In this document: positions 1 through 8,682 of the stretch, one piece after another
How the letters are laid out: every line of letters starts with the position of its first letter
Numbering within the stretch: position 1 is the first letter of the stretch
NCBI GenBank assembly: GCA_900315805.1
Contig: ONAN01000004.1
Span: 1-64,000 of the forward strand
Origin: an uncultured Selenomonadales bacterium
GTDB lineage: Bacteria; Bacillota; Negativicutes; Acidaminococcales; Acidaminococcaceae
Length of the DNA stretch: 64,000 nt
Reading direction: 5' to 3'
The notes under the pieces: generated by a model
Database searches by the model: none
The model's input: the letters and a program-made list of their open reading frames with translations, nothing else
Told to the model about the DNA's origin: nothing
Program-made: the position numbers and the translations under genes

Positions 1-120
1 CAAGACATCCCTAGCATTCAGAAGCCCAAACCAGGTTGTAACAGAGTATTTCTCAAATTCAAGAGTGTAACACATGTCTTGACAACCAAGACCTGTTTCT
101 GTGTTTCTGCAAAATTCCGC

Positions 121-149
121 TTTACAAATCCCGAAAACGTGCTTATAAT
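121..149 (+). promoter_or_regulatory. glnN promoter
   Basis: TTTACA at 121-126 and TATAAT at 144-149 with a 17-base spacer fit the sigma-A consensus well. Transcription would begin near 156. Three TGTAACA heptamers surround it (37, 66, 153). Confidence 0.65.
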
Positions 150-159
150 GAGTGTAACA

Positions 160-205
160 ACGAAGACGTTGAGGACTTTATGTCCGGGCGCCTTCGTTTT
201 TTTTT
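160..205 (+). terminator. Leader terminator/attenuator of glnN
   Basis: Bases 160-176 pair with 182-197 (one A-C mismatch, two G-U pairs and a small internal loop; loop TTTAT), followed directly by nine T residues (197-205). It lies only a few bases after the predicted transcription start, so most transcripts would stop before glnN unless the hairpin is prevented from forming. It could instead belong to an upstream gene outside the window. Confidence 0.6.
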
Positions 206-277
206 ATTTGTTTTTGATTTTCCGTACCGAGAGAAGGATACATCGACGGATGGTCAAGAGATAAGGAGGAGAGCACA

Positions 278-2365
278 ATGACGAATGTTCCGAAATTATT
301 TGGCAGCCTGGCATTTAACGAACGGGTCATGAAGGACCGCCTGCCGGCGAAAACCTATAAGGAGTTCCAGCGGGCCGTGGCGGCGGGCGAGCCGCTGAGC
401 CGCGAACTGGCCGACATGATGGCTTACGCCATGAAGGATTGGGCGCTGGAACACGGCTGCACCCACTACACCCACTGGTTCCAGCCTATGACGGGCATCA
501 CGGCCGAAAAACATGAAAGCTTCATCCAGCCCGCGGCGGATGGGCGCGTCATCATGGAATTTTCCGGCAAGGACCTGATCCAGGGCGAACCCGATGCGTC
601 GAGCTTCCCGTCCGGCGGCCTGCGCGCCACCTTCGAAGCCCGCGGCTACACCGCCTGGGACCCCACGTCGTACGCCTTCATCAAGGACAACTGCCTGTAT
701 ATCCCGACGGCGTTCTGCTCCTACACGGGCGATGTGCTGGACAAGAAGACGCCGCTCCTGCGTTCCATCGCCGCGTTGGATAAATCGGCCAAGCGCGTGC
801 TGGCCCTGTTCGGCATCCATACGGAACACATCGTCACGAACGTCGGGCCGGAACAGGAGTATTTCCTGGTCGACAAGAAGCTCTGGGAAAAACGCCGCGA
901 CCTGGTTTACTGCGGCCGTACCCTGTTCGGCGCCAAGGTGCCGAAAGGACAGGAAATGGAAGACCATTACTTTGGCGTCATCAAGCCGCGCGTGAAGGCC
1001 TTCATGGAAGAGCTGGACGAAGAACTGTGGAAGCTGGGCGTCCTTGCCAAGACCGAACATAACGAAGTGGCGCCGGCGCAGCACGAGCTGGCCCCCATCT
1101 TCTCGCCGGTCAACATCGCGACGGACCACAACCAGCTCATGATGGAATACATGAAACGCATCGCCCTGAAGCACGGCATGGTCTGCCTGCTCCATGAAAA
1201 GCCGTTCGAAGGCATCAATGGCAGCGGCAAGCACAACAACTGGTCCGTTTCCACGGCCGAAGGCAAGAACCTGTTCGACCCCGGCGACGACGTGTACCAC
1301 AACGACCAGTTCCTGCTGTTCCTGGCGGCCGTCCTGAAGGGCGTCGATGAATACCAGGATGTCATGCGCGCCACCGTGGCCAGCGCGGGCAACGATCACC
1401 GCCTGGGCGCCAACGAAGCGCCGCCGGCCATCGTCTCCGTCTTCCTGGGCACGGAACTGACGGGCGTCCTCGAAGCCATTGCCGCCGGCAAACCCTACAA
1501 GGCCCATCATGAAACCATGATGAAGCTGTCCGGCGAAACCGTGCCGGCCCTGGAAAAGGACAACACGGACCGCAACCGTACCTCGCCGTTCGCCTTCACG
1601 GGCAACAAGTTCGAATTCCGTATGCTCGGCTCCCAGGCTTCCATCGCCTGCACGAACGCCTACCTGAACACCATTTTCGCCGAAGAGCTCGACTGGGTCG
1701 CCGACGAACTGAAAGGCGTCAAACCGGCCGGCCTGGACAAGGCCGTCAAGGCCCTCGTCAAGAAGATCTACCTGGCCCACAAGCGCATCGTCTTCAACGG
1801 CAATGGCTACACGGACGAATGGGTGGCCGAAGCCGAAAAGCGCGGCCTGCTGAACCTCAAGTCCACGCCGGAAGCCCTGGCCGCCATGAGCGCCAAAAAG
1901 AACGTCGACCTGGTCGTGAAACACGGCATCTTCACGAAGTCCGAAGTCGAATCCCGCGTCGAAATCCAGTACGAACTGTACAACAAGACGCTGAACATCG
2001 AAGCACTCACCATGCTGGACATGCTGCATAAGGACCTGCTGCCGGCGGCGGAAAAGTACCTGAAGGACCTGACCACGACGGCCATGAACGAAAAGGCTCT
2101 GGGCATCAAGCCCGACACCACGTTCCTGGACAAGCTGAACAAAGCGACTATCCAGATGTTTGCCGACGGCACGAAGCTGGAAAAGGTGCTGCAGGCTGCC
2201 GAAAAGATCACGGACCAGAAGAAGGCCGGCACGGCCTACCACGACAAGGTGCTGGCCGCCATGGATACGCTGCGTGCCTCCGGCGATGCTGTCGAAGCCA
2301 TGCTGGGCGGCGATTACCTGCCGTATCCGACGTACGGCGACCTGCTGTACGGAATCAATGACTGA
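278..2365 (+). CDS. glnN: Type III glutamine synthetase
   Basis: ATP-dependent amidation of glutamate to glutamine, the main ammonium-assimilation step, in the cytoplasm. At 695 residues it matches the large GSIII (GlnN) class rather than the 440-470 residue GSI. Visible motifs are GPEQEYFLVD, EHNEVAPAQHELAPIF, GINGSGKHNNWS (ammonium/glutamate site), RLGANEAPPAI and DRNRTSPFAFTGNKFEFR (substrate arginines). The start has AAGGAGGA nine bases upstream. It is monocistronic, with a leader terminator before it and a terminator after it. An ANTAR two-component system lies 4 kb downstream; ANTAR proteins control nitrogen genes by antitermination in other Firmicutes, so it is a candidate regulator (inference). 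Confidence 0.96.
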   Translation: MTNVPKLFGSLAFNERVMKDRLPAKTYKEFQRAVAAGEPLSRELADMMAYAMKDWALEHGCTHYTHWFQPMTGITAEKHESFIQPAADGRVIMEFSGKDLIQGEPDASSFPSGGLRATFEARGYTAWDPTSYAFIKDNCLYIPTAFCSYTGDVLDKKTPLLRSIAALDKSAKRVLALFGIHTEHIVTNVGPEQEYFLVDKKLWEKRRDLVYCGRTLFGAKVPKGQEMEDHYFGVIKPRVKAFMEELDEELWKLGVLAKTEHNEVAPAQHELAPIFSPVNIATDHNQLMMEYMKRIALKHGMVCLLHEKPFEGINGSGKHNNWSVSTAEGKNLFDPGDDVYHNDQFLLFLAAVLKGVDEYQDVMRATVASAGNDHRLGANEAPPAIVSVFLGTELTGVLEAIAAGKPYKAHHETMMKLSGETVPALEKDNTDRNRTSPFAFTGNKFEFRMLGSQASIACTNAYLNTIFAEELDWVADELKGVKPAGLDKAVKALVKKIYLAHKRIVFNGNGYTDEWVAEAEKRGLLNLKSTPEALAAMSAKKNVDLVVKHGIFTKSEVESRVEIQYELYNKTLNIEALTMLDMLHKDLLPAAEKYLKDLTTTAMNEKALGIKPDTTFLDKLNKATIQMFADGTKLEKVLQAAEKITDQKKAGTAYHDKVLAAMDTLRASGDAVEAMLGGDYLPYPTYGDLLYGIND

Positions 2366-2540
2366 GCCGGAACTCCGGCTTGCGAAGGGTTGTGCGTGCA
2401 CAGCTGCCGCGCCGGCGGTTATCCTCCCTGCCGGGCGCGGATCGCTGAAAAGGGCCAATGAGGGGGCTGCGCTGTGCACCTGGAAATAAAAAAATAAAAC
2501 ATCTGCCAACCCGTTTGCTGCGTCACCCGATGCAACAGCG

Positions 2541-2593
2541 ATGCCTCTGGAACCAGCCTGCTTTTGCAGACCCCTTCCGGAGGCATTTTGTTT
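2541..2593 (+). terminator. glnN terminator
   Basis: ATGCCTCTGGAA pairs with TTCCGGAGGCAT (one G-U) around an inner CTGC/GCAG hairpin, followed by TTTTGTTT. The rest of the 313-base gap 2366-2678 holds only a small GCCGG/CCGGC hairpin just after the stop and the nagA promoter; no gene is seen. Confidence 0.7.
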
Positions 2594-2646
2594 CCCGTGA
2601 AACAGGCCCGCCTGATGTCATTTTTACGCCTGCCGCGGCCTGCGTA

Positions 2647-2655
2647 TGCTATAAT
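2647..2655 (+). promoter_or_regulatory. nagA extended -10 promoter
   Basis: TGCTATAAT at 2647-2655 is a perfect extended -10. No good -35 is seen, as is common for extended -10 promoters. The leader would be under 20 bases. Confidence 0.5.
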
Positions 2656-2678
2656 GTAGAAAAAACGGAGGCAGGAAA

Positions 2679-3911
2679 ATGCGGGCGATTGTACACGGAA
2701 AACTGATTTTGGAGGACGAAGTCCTGACGGGCTGCGTGCTCCTGTTCGATAAAAAAATCAAGGCCATTGTGACGGAAACGACCTTTTTTGCGGAATACGG
2801 GACGGCCGGCACGTGGCAGGGGCAGCCTGTCGAGGTGACGGACGCCGGGGGACGCTATGTGGCGCCGGGCTTCCTGAACCTGCATATACACGGCTGCCTG
2901 GGCAGGGATACCATGGACGCCGACCCGGAGGGGCTGGCCGCCATGAGCCGGTTCCAGGCACAGACGGGCGTCACGGCCTTTCTGCCGACGACCATGACCT
3001 ACGAATGGCCGGCTGTCTACAAGGCCCTCGACGCCGTCCGCACCGCCATGGCGCGGCAGGACGGGGCAGGGGAGGCCAAGGACGGGCCTGCCGGCGAAGG
3101 CGCGGCAGCCTTCCCGGGCGCCCGCATCCTGGGGGCGTATCTGGAAGGCCCCTTCGTAAGCGAAACCTATAAAGGCGCCCAGCGCGGCACGGCCATCTGC
3201 AAGGCCGACTTCGCCCGCCTGGAGCCTTATGCCGACATCATCCGCGTCGTCGTGCTGGCACCGGAAACGGTGGACGCGGCGGAGCGGGACCGCTTTATTG
3301 CCGCCTGCCGGGAACGGGACATCATCGTGTCCCTGGGGCACAGCGCCGCCACGTACGACGAAGCCCGGGCGGCTTTCGCGGCCGGCGCGGCGCACGTGAC
3401 GCACCTGTACAACGCCATGACGGGCTTCCATCACCGCCAGCCTGGCCTGGTGGGCGCCGCCTGGCAGAGCGGGGCCGTCTGCGAACTCATTGCGGACAAC
3501 CTGCACGTCCATGCGGCGGCGCAGGCTCTTTTGTACCGCCTGAAAGGCCCGGACCAGGTGGAACTGGTGACTGATTCGCTGCGCGCCTGCGGGCTCGGCG
3601 ACGGGCCGTCCGAACTGGGCGGGCAGGCGGTCTTCGTCCGGAACGGGGAGGCCCGCCTGGCCGACGGGACCCTGGCCGGCAGCGTCCTGACGCTGAACGA
3701 GGCCGTGCGCCATTTCAAGGAAAACACCGGCGCCGACTGGCCGTCGGTCCTGCGCACGGTGACCCAGGTGCCTGCGAAGGAACTGCACAAGGAAGGCGTG
3801 CTGGGTTCCATCCGGCCCGGCGCCCTGGCCGACATCACCCTGTTCGACGACGACGTGACCATTGCCTGCACCATCGTGCAGGGTGCCACGGTGTACCAAA
3901 ACATGGTATAA
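2679..3911 (+). CDS. nagA: N-acetylglucosamine-6-phosphate deacetylase
   Basis: Removes the acetyl group from GlcNAc-6-phosphate in amino-sugar catabolism and peptidoglycan recycling. The 410 residues fit the family. Amidohydrolase landmarks are the metal-site HIHG after VAPGFLNL, YLEGPF, SLGHSAATYDEA, HLYNAM, ELIADNLHVH and the catalytic-Asp segment LVTDSLRACG. GAGGCAGG precedes the ATG. The gene stands alone: no nagB or transporter adjoins it, and its last codons overlap the feoA promoter. Recycling rather than uptake is my guess for its role. Confidence 0.93.
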   Translation: MRAIVHGKLILEDEVLTGCVLLFDKKIKAIVTETTFFAEYGTAGTWQGQPVEVTDAGGRYVAPGFLNLHIHGCLGRDTMDADPEGLAAMSRFQAQTGVTAFLPTTMTYEWPAVYKALDAVRTAMARQDGAGEAKDGPAGEGAAAFPGARILGAYLEGPFVSETYKGAQRGTAICKADFARLEPYADIIRVVVLAPETVDAAERDRFIAACRERDIIVSLGHSAATYDEARAAFAAGAAHVTHLYNAMTGFHHRQPGLVGAAWQSGAVCELIADNLHVHAAAQALLYRLKGPDQVELVTDSLRACGLGDGPSELGGQAVFVRNGEARLADGTLAGSVLTLNEAVRHFKENTGADWPSVLRTVTQVPAKELHKEGVLGSIRPGALADITLFDDDVTIACTIVQGATVYQNMV

Positions 3912-3924
3912 TATAAGTTACCAT
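3903..3924. promoter_or_regulatory. feo promoter with inverted repeat
   Basis: An extended -10 (TGGTATAAT, 3904-3912) overlaps the nagA stop codon. It sits inside the inverted repeat ATGGTA-N10-TACCAT (3903-3924), which would block the promoter if a repressor bound. Iron-responsive control is expected for feo, but the sequence matches no Fur or DtxR consensus I know. Confidence 0.45.
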
Positions 3925-3964
3925 CTTTTTTATTTCATCTTTCTTTTATACAAGGAGTTACAAC

Positions 3965-4216
3965 ATGACACTGGATAAACTGCCGATCGGCTGGAGCGGG
4001 CGCATTACGGCGGTACTGGGCGAAGGAGCACTGCGCAACCGGCTGCTGGACATGGGCCTCATCCCCCATACGGTCGTCACGCTGCAGAAAACGGCGCCCA
4101 TGGGCGACCCCGTTGAAATCAAGGTGCGCGGCTACGAGCTGACTTTGCGGCTCGAAGAGGCACAGTACATCGTGCTCGATGACGCGTCACTGACGGAGGC
4201 GGAGGAAGAAGCATGA
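3965..4216 (+). CDS. feoA: Ferrous iron transport protein A
   Basis: Small SH3-like cytoplasmic partner of the FeoB ferrous iron transporter, 83 residues, a normal FeoA length. Typical features are the early glycine-containing turn (PIGWSGRI), RNRLLDMGLIPHTVV and the closing VKVRGYELTLRLEEA-like strand pattern. AAGGAG lies seven bases before the ATG. Its TGA overlaps the feoB ATG by four bases, indicating translational coupling. Confidence 0.95.
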   Translation: MTLDKLPIGWSGRITAVLGEGALRNRLLDMGLIPHTVVTLQKTAPMGDPVEIKVRGYELTLRLEEAQYIVLDDASLTEAEEEA

Positions 4217-6222
4217 TTTTTGCATTAGCGGGAAACCAGAACTGCGGCAAGACGACGCTCTTCAACGTACTGACCGGGTCGAACCAGCATGTGGGGAACT
4301 TTCCCGGCGTGACGGTGGACCAGAAGATCGGCGTCATCAAAGGGACGAACAGCAAGTGCGACGTCGTCGACCTGCCGGGCATTTATTCCCTGCGCCCGTA
4401 CACGCAGGAAGAGATTGTGACGCGGGATTTCATCATCAACGAAAAGCCTGACGCCATCATCAACATCGTCGACGCGACGAATATCGAGCGCAACCTCTAC
4501 CTGACGCTCCAGCTGCTGGAGCTGCAGGTACCGACGGTCCTCGCCCTCAACATGATGGACGAGCTGCGCGCTAACGGCGGCACCATCGACGTGGAAAAGA
4601 TCAGCGAGGCCCTGGGCATCCCCGTGGTGCCCATCAGCGCCGTGAAGAACGAAGGCGTGGCGGAACTCATCGACCATGCCGTCGAAGTGGCCCGCGGCAA
4701 GGTGCTGCCGCAGGTGACGGACTTCTGCGAAGCCGGTTCGCCGGTGCACCGCGCCATCCACGCCGTCATCCACCTGATTCAGGACCATGCGGACCGCCTG
4801 GGCATTCCGGCGCGTTTCTGCGCCACGAAGCTCATCGAAGGCGACAGCCACATGGATGACGAGCTGGGCCTCGACCAGAACGAAAAAGAACTGCTGGAAC
4901 ACATCATCGTCCAGATGGAGGACGAATCGGGACTGGACCGCAACGCCGCCCTGGCGGACATGCGCTACCGCTTCATCGAAAGCGTCGTGGCCGGCACGGT
5001 CGTCCATGCCCACGTGAGCAAGGAACACCTGCGCAGCATCCGCATGGACAAGATCCTGACGGGCAAGTACACGGCCATCCCGGTCTTCATCGGCGTCATG
5101 ATCCTCGTCTTCTGGCTGACCTTCAGCGTCATCGGCCAGGCCCTGTCGGACCTGCTGGCGGGCTGGATCGACGGCCTGGGGGACATGGTCTCCGCCGCCC
5201 TGCAGGGGTATGGCATCAACCCCGTCGTCCACAGCCTCATCAAGGACGGCATCTTCTCGGGCGTCGGAACGGTCATCTCGTTCCTGCCCATTATCGTGAC
5301 CCTGTTCTTCTTCCTGTCCGTCCTCGAAGATACGGGCTACATGGCCCGCGTGGCCTTCGTCATGGACCGCCTGCTGCGTAAAATCGGCCTGTCGGGCCGC
5401 AGCATCGTGCCCATGCTGATCGGCTTCGGCTGCAGCGTGCCTGCCGTCATGGCGACGCGCACCGTGTCGAGCGACCGCGACCGCCAGATGTCCCTGCTGC
5501 TCATCCCCTATATGAGCTGCTCGGCCAAGATCCCCATTTACGGCATCATGGTGGCGGCCTTCTTCCCGCACCACGCCGCCCTGGCCATGATTGTGATCTA
5601 TTTCACGGGTATCCTCATGGCGATCCTCGTATCGCTGCTCATGAAGAACACCGTGTTCCGCGGCAACCCCGTGCCCTTTGTCATGGAGCTGCCCAATTAC
5701 CGCTTCCCGTCGGCCAAAAGCGTCGGCCTGCTGCTGTGGGAAAAGGCGAGCGGCTTCTTGCAGCGCGCCTTCGGCGTCATCTTCGTCTGCACCCTCATCA
5801 TCTGGTTCCTCGGAACCTTTGACGCCCACCTGTTCCCCGTGGAAGACAACGCGAAGAGCCTTTTGGCCCTCATCGGCCAGAGCGTCGCGCCCGTGTTCGC
5901 CCCCCTGGGCTTTACGGACTGGCGCATGGCCACGGCCCTGCTGACGGGCTTTGCGGCCAAGGAAACCGTCGTGGCGACGACGACGGTCCTGACCAACGCC
6001 ACACCGGCCACCATGACGGCCATCCTTCAGGGCATCTTCACGCCCGCGACAGCGGCCTCCTTCCTGGCCTTCACCCTGCTCTACACGCCCTGCGTGGCAG
6101 CCATCGCGACCATCCGCAAGGAACTGGATTCGTCCCTGGGTGCCCTCGGCGTCGTCGTAGCGCAGTGCGTCATCGCCTGGATTGTCGGCATCGTCGTGTA
6201 TCACATCGCCCTCCTTTTCTGA
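4213..6222 (+). CDS. feoB: Ferrous iron transport protein B
   Basis: Inner-membrane Fe(II) transporter with an N-terminal G-protein domain. Visible GTPase motifs are G1 GNQNCGKTT, G2 region around NFPGVTVD, G3 DLPGIYS and G4 NMMD, followed by the helical regulator segment. From about residue 285 there are two Gate (nucleoside-recognition-like) membrane blocks with GFGCSVPA and YMSCSAKIPIY, whose cysteines are conserved in FeoB. At 669 residues it is a standard-length FeoB. It overlaps feoA and is followed by a small Cys-rich membrane protein. Confidence 0.97.
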   Translation: MIFALAGNQNCGKTTLFNVLTGSNQHVGNFPGVTVDQKIGVIKGTNSKCDVVDLPGIYSLRPYTQEEIVTRDFIINEKPDAIINIVDATNIERNLYLTLQLLELQVPTVLALNMMDELRANGGTIDVEKISEALGIPVVPISAVKNEGVAELIDHAVEVARGKVLPQVTDFCEAGSPVHRAIHAVIHLIQDHADRLGIPARFCATKLIEGDSHMDDELGLDQNEKELLEHIIVQMEDESGLDRNAALADMRYRFIESVVAGTVVHAHVSKEHLRSIRMDKILTGKYTAIPVFIGVMILVFWLTFSVIGQALSDLLAGWIDGLGDMVSAALQGYGINPVVHSLIKDGIFSGVGTVISFLPIIVTLFFFLSVLEDTGYMARVAFVMDRLLRKIGLSGRSIVPMLIGFGCSVPAVMATRTVSSDRDRQMSLLLIPYMSCSAKIPIYGIMVAAFFPHHAALAMIVIYFTGILMAILVSLLMKNTVFRGNPVPFVMELPNYRFPSAKSVGLLLWEKASGFLQRAFGVIFVCTLIIWFLGTFDAHLFPVEDNAKSLLALIGQSVAPVFAPLGFTDWRMATALLTGFAAKETVVATTTVLTNATPATMTAILQGIFTPATAASFLAFTLLYTPCVAAIATIRKELDSSLGALGVVVAQCVIAWIVGIVVYHIALLF

Positions 6223-6240
6223 GGGTACAGGAGTTTTACC

Positions 6241-6414
6241 ATGCAGAACCTCAACACCATAGACTGGATTTTACTGGGCCTCGTGGCCGTCCTGGCCATT
6301 CTCGCCGTGCGCTCCGTGCTGAAAAAGCCCGCCGGCGGCACCTGCGGCTCCGGCTGTGCCGGCTGCCCCTTCAGCGGCAAGGACGGAGCCTGCCAAAAAC
6401 GTAAGGAGGCCTGA
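6241..6414 (+). CDS. FeoB-associated Cys-rich membrane protein
   Basis: A 57-residue gene with one N-terminal membrane helix (IDWILLGLVAVLAILAV) followed by a short tail with the cysteine cluster CGSGCAGCPFSGKDGAC. This layout and the position right after feoB match the small FeoB-associated Cys-rich family (PF12669-like), thought to assist Fe(II) uptake. CAGGAG lies nine bases before the ATG, and the ribosome site of the next gene (AAGGAGGC) sits inside its last codons, so it links feo to the sensor kinase gene. Confidence 0.85.
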   Translation: MQNLNTIDWILLGLVAVLAILAVRSVLKKPAGGTCGSGCAGCPFSGKDGACQKRKEA

Positions 6415-6416
6415 TT

Positions 6417-7889
6417 ATGACCATCAAAGGGCTGACGGCGGAACAAGGGCGGATCCTGCGCGCCATGGAGGGCCTGCTGCCCCTGGCGGCGGACATCGCC
6501 CAGGCCAAAATCTCCCTCGTCCTGCCCGTGACGGAAGAGCGCGAAGCCCGCGTCCTGGCCGGCATCCAAGGCAGCACCGGCGCGGACGGCGAAGAGCTTT
6601 TCCTGGAAATCTGCGCCCAGGCCGAACCGCTGACCCGCGTGGACGATGTAGCGGACGAGCCGGCCGCCAATGCCATGGAGGACGGCAGCCGGGCCCTCGT
6701 ACCGGTCCGCCTGGCCGACGAACCGCTGACGGCGCAGACCCTGCGCGACAACCAAGTCACCGAAGGCATGCGGGAATTCATCCTGGGCCAGTACGCCCGC
6801 ATGAAGGTGTTCCCCGTGTGCGACGCCGCCGGCACCTGCTTTGCCGCGGCCGCCTTTGAAGACCGCGAAGCCGACGTCGTCTTCTGGGACGCCACCATGG
6901 ACTTTCTGCGCACCAGCACCGGCGTGGACAGCCGCAACGCCTGCTACCGCCGCATGGCCAGTATCGACGGCCTCGTGCTCATCAACGCGCGGAACAAGGA
7001 AATCCTGGCCGCCAACAACGCGGCACGCCACATTTACCGCGTGCTAGGCGTGGGCATGCTCGTCGGGCGGCGCACGAACAGCATGGACATCCACTGGAAC
7101 GGCGTCACGGAAGTGTGCAGCAGCGGCGAGGCCTACGAAGAGGAAATCCGCCAGAAAGGCCTGACCCTGGACATCCGCTTCCTGCCCCTCAACGACAGTT
7201 CGGGCCGGCCGCGGCAGCTCATCGCCATCATCGAAGATGTAACGCAGCTGAAGCTGAAGGACGAGGAACTGCGCGTCCAGTCGGCCATGATCAAGGAAAT
7301 CCACCACCGCGTGAAGAACAACCTGCAGACCATCGCCAGCCTGCTGCGCCTGGAGCAGCGCCGCGCCCGGAGCCAGGAAACGAAGACGGTCCTGAAGGAT
7401 TCCATCAACCGCATCAGCAGCATCGCCCTCGTGCACGAATACCTGTCCACGCAGGGCACGGAAGAAGTCGACATGGCCGCCCTGGGCAGGGACGTGTTCC
7501 GCACGGTCCTGAGCAGCATGGGCAACCCGGAACTGCACCTGCAGACCGCCTTTACGGCGGAATCCCTGCTGCTGCCGTCCCAGAAGGCCGCGAGCCTGGC
7601 CCTGGTCCTGAACGAACTGGTCCAGAACTCCCTCGAGCACGGCTTCGAAGGATGCACCCAGGGCACGCTGGCCGTCGACCTGTTCGAAACGCCGGGCAAC
7701 GTCATCCTGCGCGTGACCGACGACGGGACGGGCCTGCCGAAAGACTTTCAGCCCGGCCGTTCCAAGAGCCTGGGCCTGAAAATCGTCCAGACCGTCGTGA
7801 CGTCGGATTTAAAAGGCGTATTTTACCTGCACAACCGTACGGACGGCGTACGCGGCGCCATGGCGGAAGTCATTCTGCCGCGCGTCTGA
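6417..7889 (+). CDS. Sensor histidine kinase, HisKA_2 family, partner of an ANTAR regulator
   Basis: A 490-residue cytoplasmic kinase without membrane helices. Residues 1-140 resemble the N-terminal sensor domain found in EutW-type kinases. A PAS-like segment follows (ASIDGLVLINARNKEILAAN onward, about 180-285), then a HisKA_2 dimerisation domain with the phospho-acceptor region IHHRVKNNLQTIASLLRLEQ (His 296/297), then an ATPase domain with N-box ELVQNSLEHGF and DDGTGLP. It lies 27 bases before the ANTAR response regulator, the usual pairing. The signal is unknown; EutW-like kinases sense small molecules in the cytoplasm. Confidence 0.88.
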   Translation: MTIKGLTAEQGRILRAMEGLLPLAADIAQAKISLVLPVTEEREARVLAGIQGSTGADGEELFLEICAQAEPLTRVDDVADEPAANAMEDGSRALVPVRLADEPLTAQTLRDNQVTEGMREFILGQYARMKVFPVCDAAGTCFAAAAFEDREADVVFWDATMDFLRTSTGVDSRNACYRRMASIDGLVLINARNKEILAANNAARHIYRVLGVGMLVGRRTNSMDIHWNGVTEVCSSGEAYEEEIRQKGLTLDIRFLPLNDSSGRPRQLIAIIEDVTQLKLKDEELRVQSAMIKEIHHRVKNNLQTIASLLRLEQRRARSQETKTVLKDSINRISSIALVHEYLSTQGTEEVDMAALGRDVFRTVLSSMGNPELHLQTAFTAESLLLPSQKAASLALVLNELVQNSLEHGFEGCTQGTLAVDLFETPGNVILRVTDDGTGLPKDFQPGRSKSLGLKIVQTVVTSDLKGVFYLHNRTDGVRGAMAEVILPRV

Positions 7890-7916
7890 GGACATTGAAT
7901 CAGGAGGATAGATACT

Positions 7917-8534
7917 GTGAATAAGTTGAGAATACTGGTCGTGGACGACGAAGCCATCCTGCGCCTCGACCTGAGCGAAATGCTGGCCGAACGGGGCCAC
8001 GATGTCGTCGGCGAGGCTGATAACGGGGCCGATGCCGTCACCATGGCGCGGGACCTGAAACCGGACCTCGTCATCATGGACGTCAAAATGCCCGGCATGA
8101 GCGGCCTCGAAGCGTCCAAGATCATCGCCGACGAGCAGATCGCGCCCGTCCTGCTGCTGACCGCCTACAGCCAGCGCGATGTCGTGGAACAGGCCACGGA
8201 CTCCGGCGTCATGGCCTATCTGGTCAAGCCCATCCGCGAAGAGGAGCTGACCCCGGCCATCGAAATCGCCATCAACCGCTGGAACTCCTACAAAAACCTG
8301 CAGGGCGAGCTGGAAAAGGCCAAAGAGGACTTGGAAACGCGGAAACTCCTGGACCGCGCCAAAGGCATCCTCATGGACCAGCACGGCTTTTCCGAACACG
8401 ACGCCTTCCAGGCCATGCAGCATTTGAGCATGGACCGGCGCCTCTCCCTGAAAGCCGTCGCGCAGGCCGTCATCGCCGCCGCCGAAATCAACGGCCGGCA
8501 GGGCAAAACCTCCCGCCGCCGCGTGCGCAACTAA
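7917..8534 (+). CDS. ANTAR-domain response regulator (RNA-binding antiterminator)
   Basis: 205 residues. The receiver domain (about 1-120) shows VVDDE, the phospho-acceptor Asp55 in IMDVKMPG, the switch Thr in LLTAYS and the Lys in YLVKP. A short coiled linker leads to a C-terminal ANTAR domain (about 145-200, LDRAKGILMDQHGFSEHDAF and KAVAQAVI). When phosphorylated, such proteins bind paired hexaloop hairpins in nascent RNA and prevent terminator formation. It starts with GTG, five bases after AGGAGGATA. Relatives act on ethanolamine or nitrogen genes. Here glnN, with a leader terminator, is the obvious candidate target, though no perfect ANTAR hairpin pair was found. Confidence 0.93.
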   Translation: MNKLRILVVDDEAILRLDLSEMLAERGHDVVGEADNGADAVTMARDLKPDLVIMDVKMPGMSGLEASKIIADEQIAPVLLLTAYSQRDVVEQATDSGVMAYLVKPIREEELTPAIEIAINRWNSYKNLQGELEKAKEDLETRKLLDRAKGILMDQHGFSEHDAFQAMQHLSMDRRLSLKAVAQAVIAAAEINGRQGKTSRRRVRN

Positions 8535-8572
8535 AACACCATACGATGTCCTGCCCGTTCCAAGGCAAATTG

Positions 8573-8617
8573 AAAGGGCCTGTCCCGTACAACAGTCGTA
8601 CGGGGCAGGCCCTTTTT
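8573..8617 (+). terminator. Terminator after the ANTAR operon
   Basis: AAGGGCCTG-CCCGTAC pairs with GTACGGG-CAGGCCCTT and is followed by TTTTT. The reverse strand has only a short A/T stretch, so it mainly serves the plus strand. Confidence 0.85.
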
Positions 8618-8682
8618 CGAGGTGTCTCCCAACTACCCTTCGTTCTGTAGGATGATGATTTCAGTCTGATGGAATGCAGCGG

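Noticed and set aside
66-84. GlnR/TnrA box upstream of glnN
   Set aside because: TGTAA and TGACA are present but nine bases apart instead of seven, so the TGTNA-N7-TNACA consensus is not met.
79-264. 61-codon open frame upstream of glnN
   Set aside because: It spans the promoter and leader terminator of glnN and has no ribosome site.
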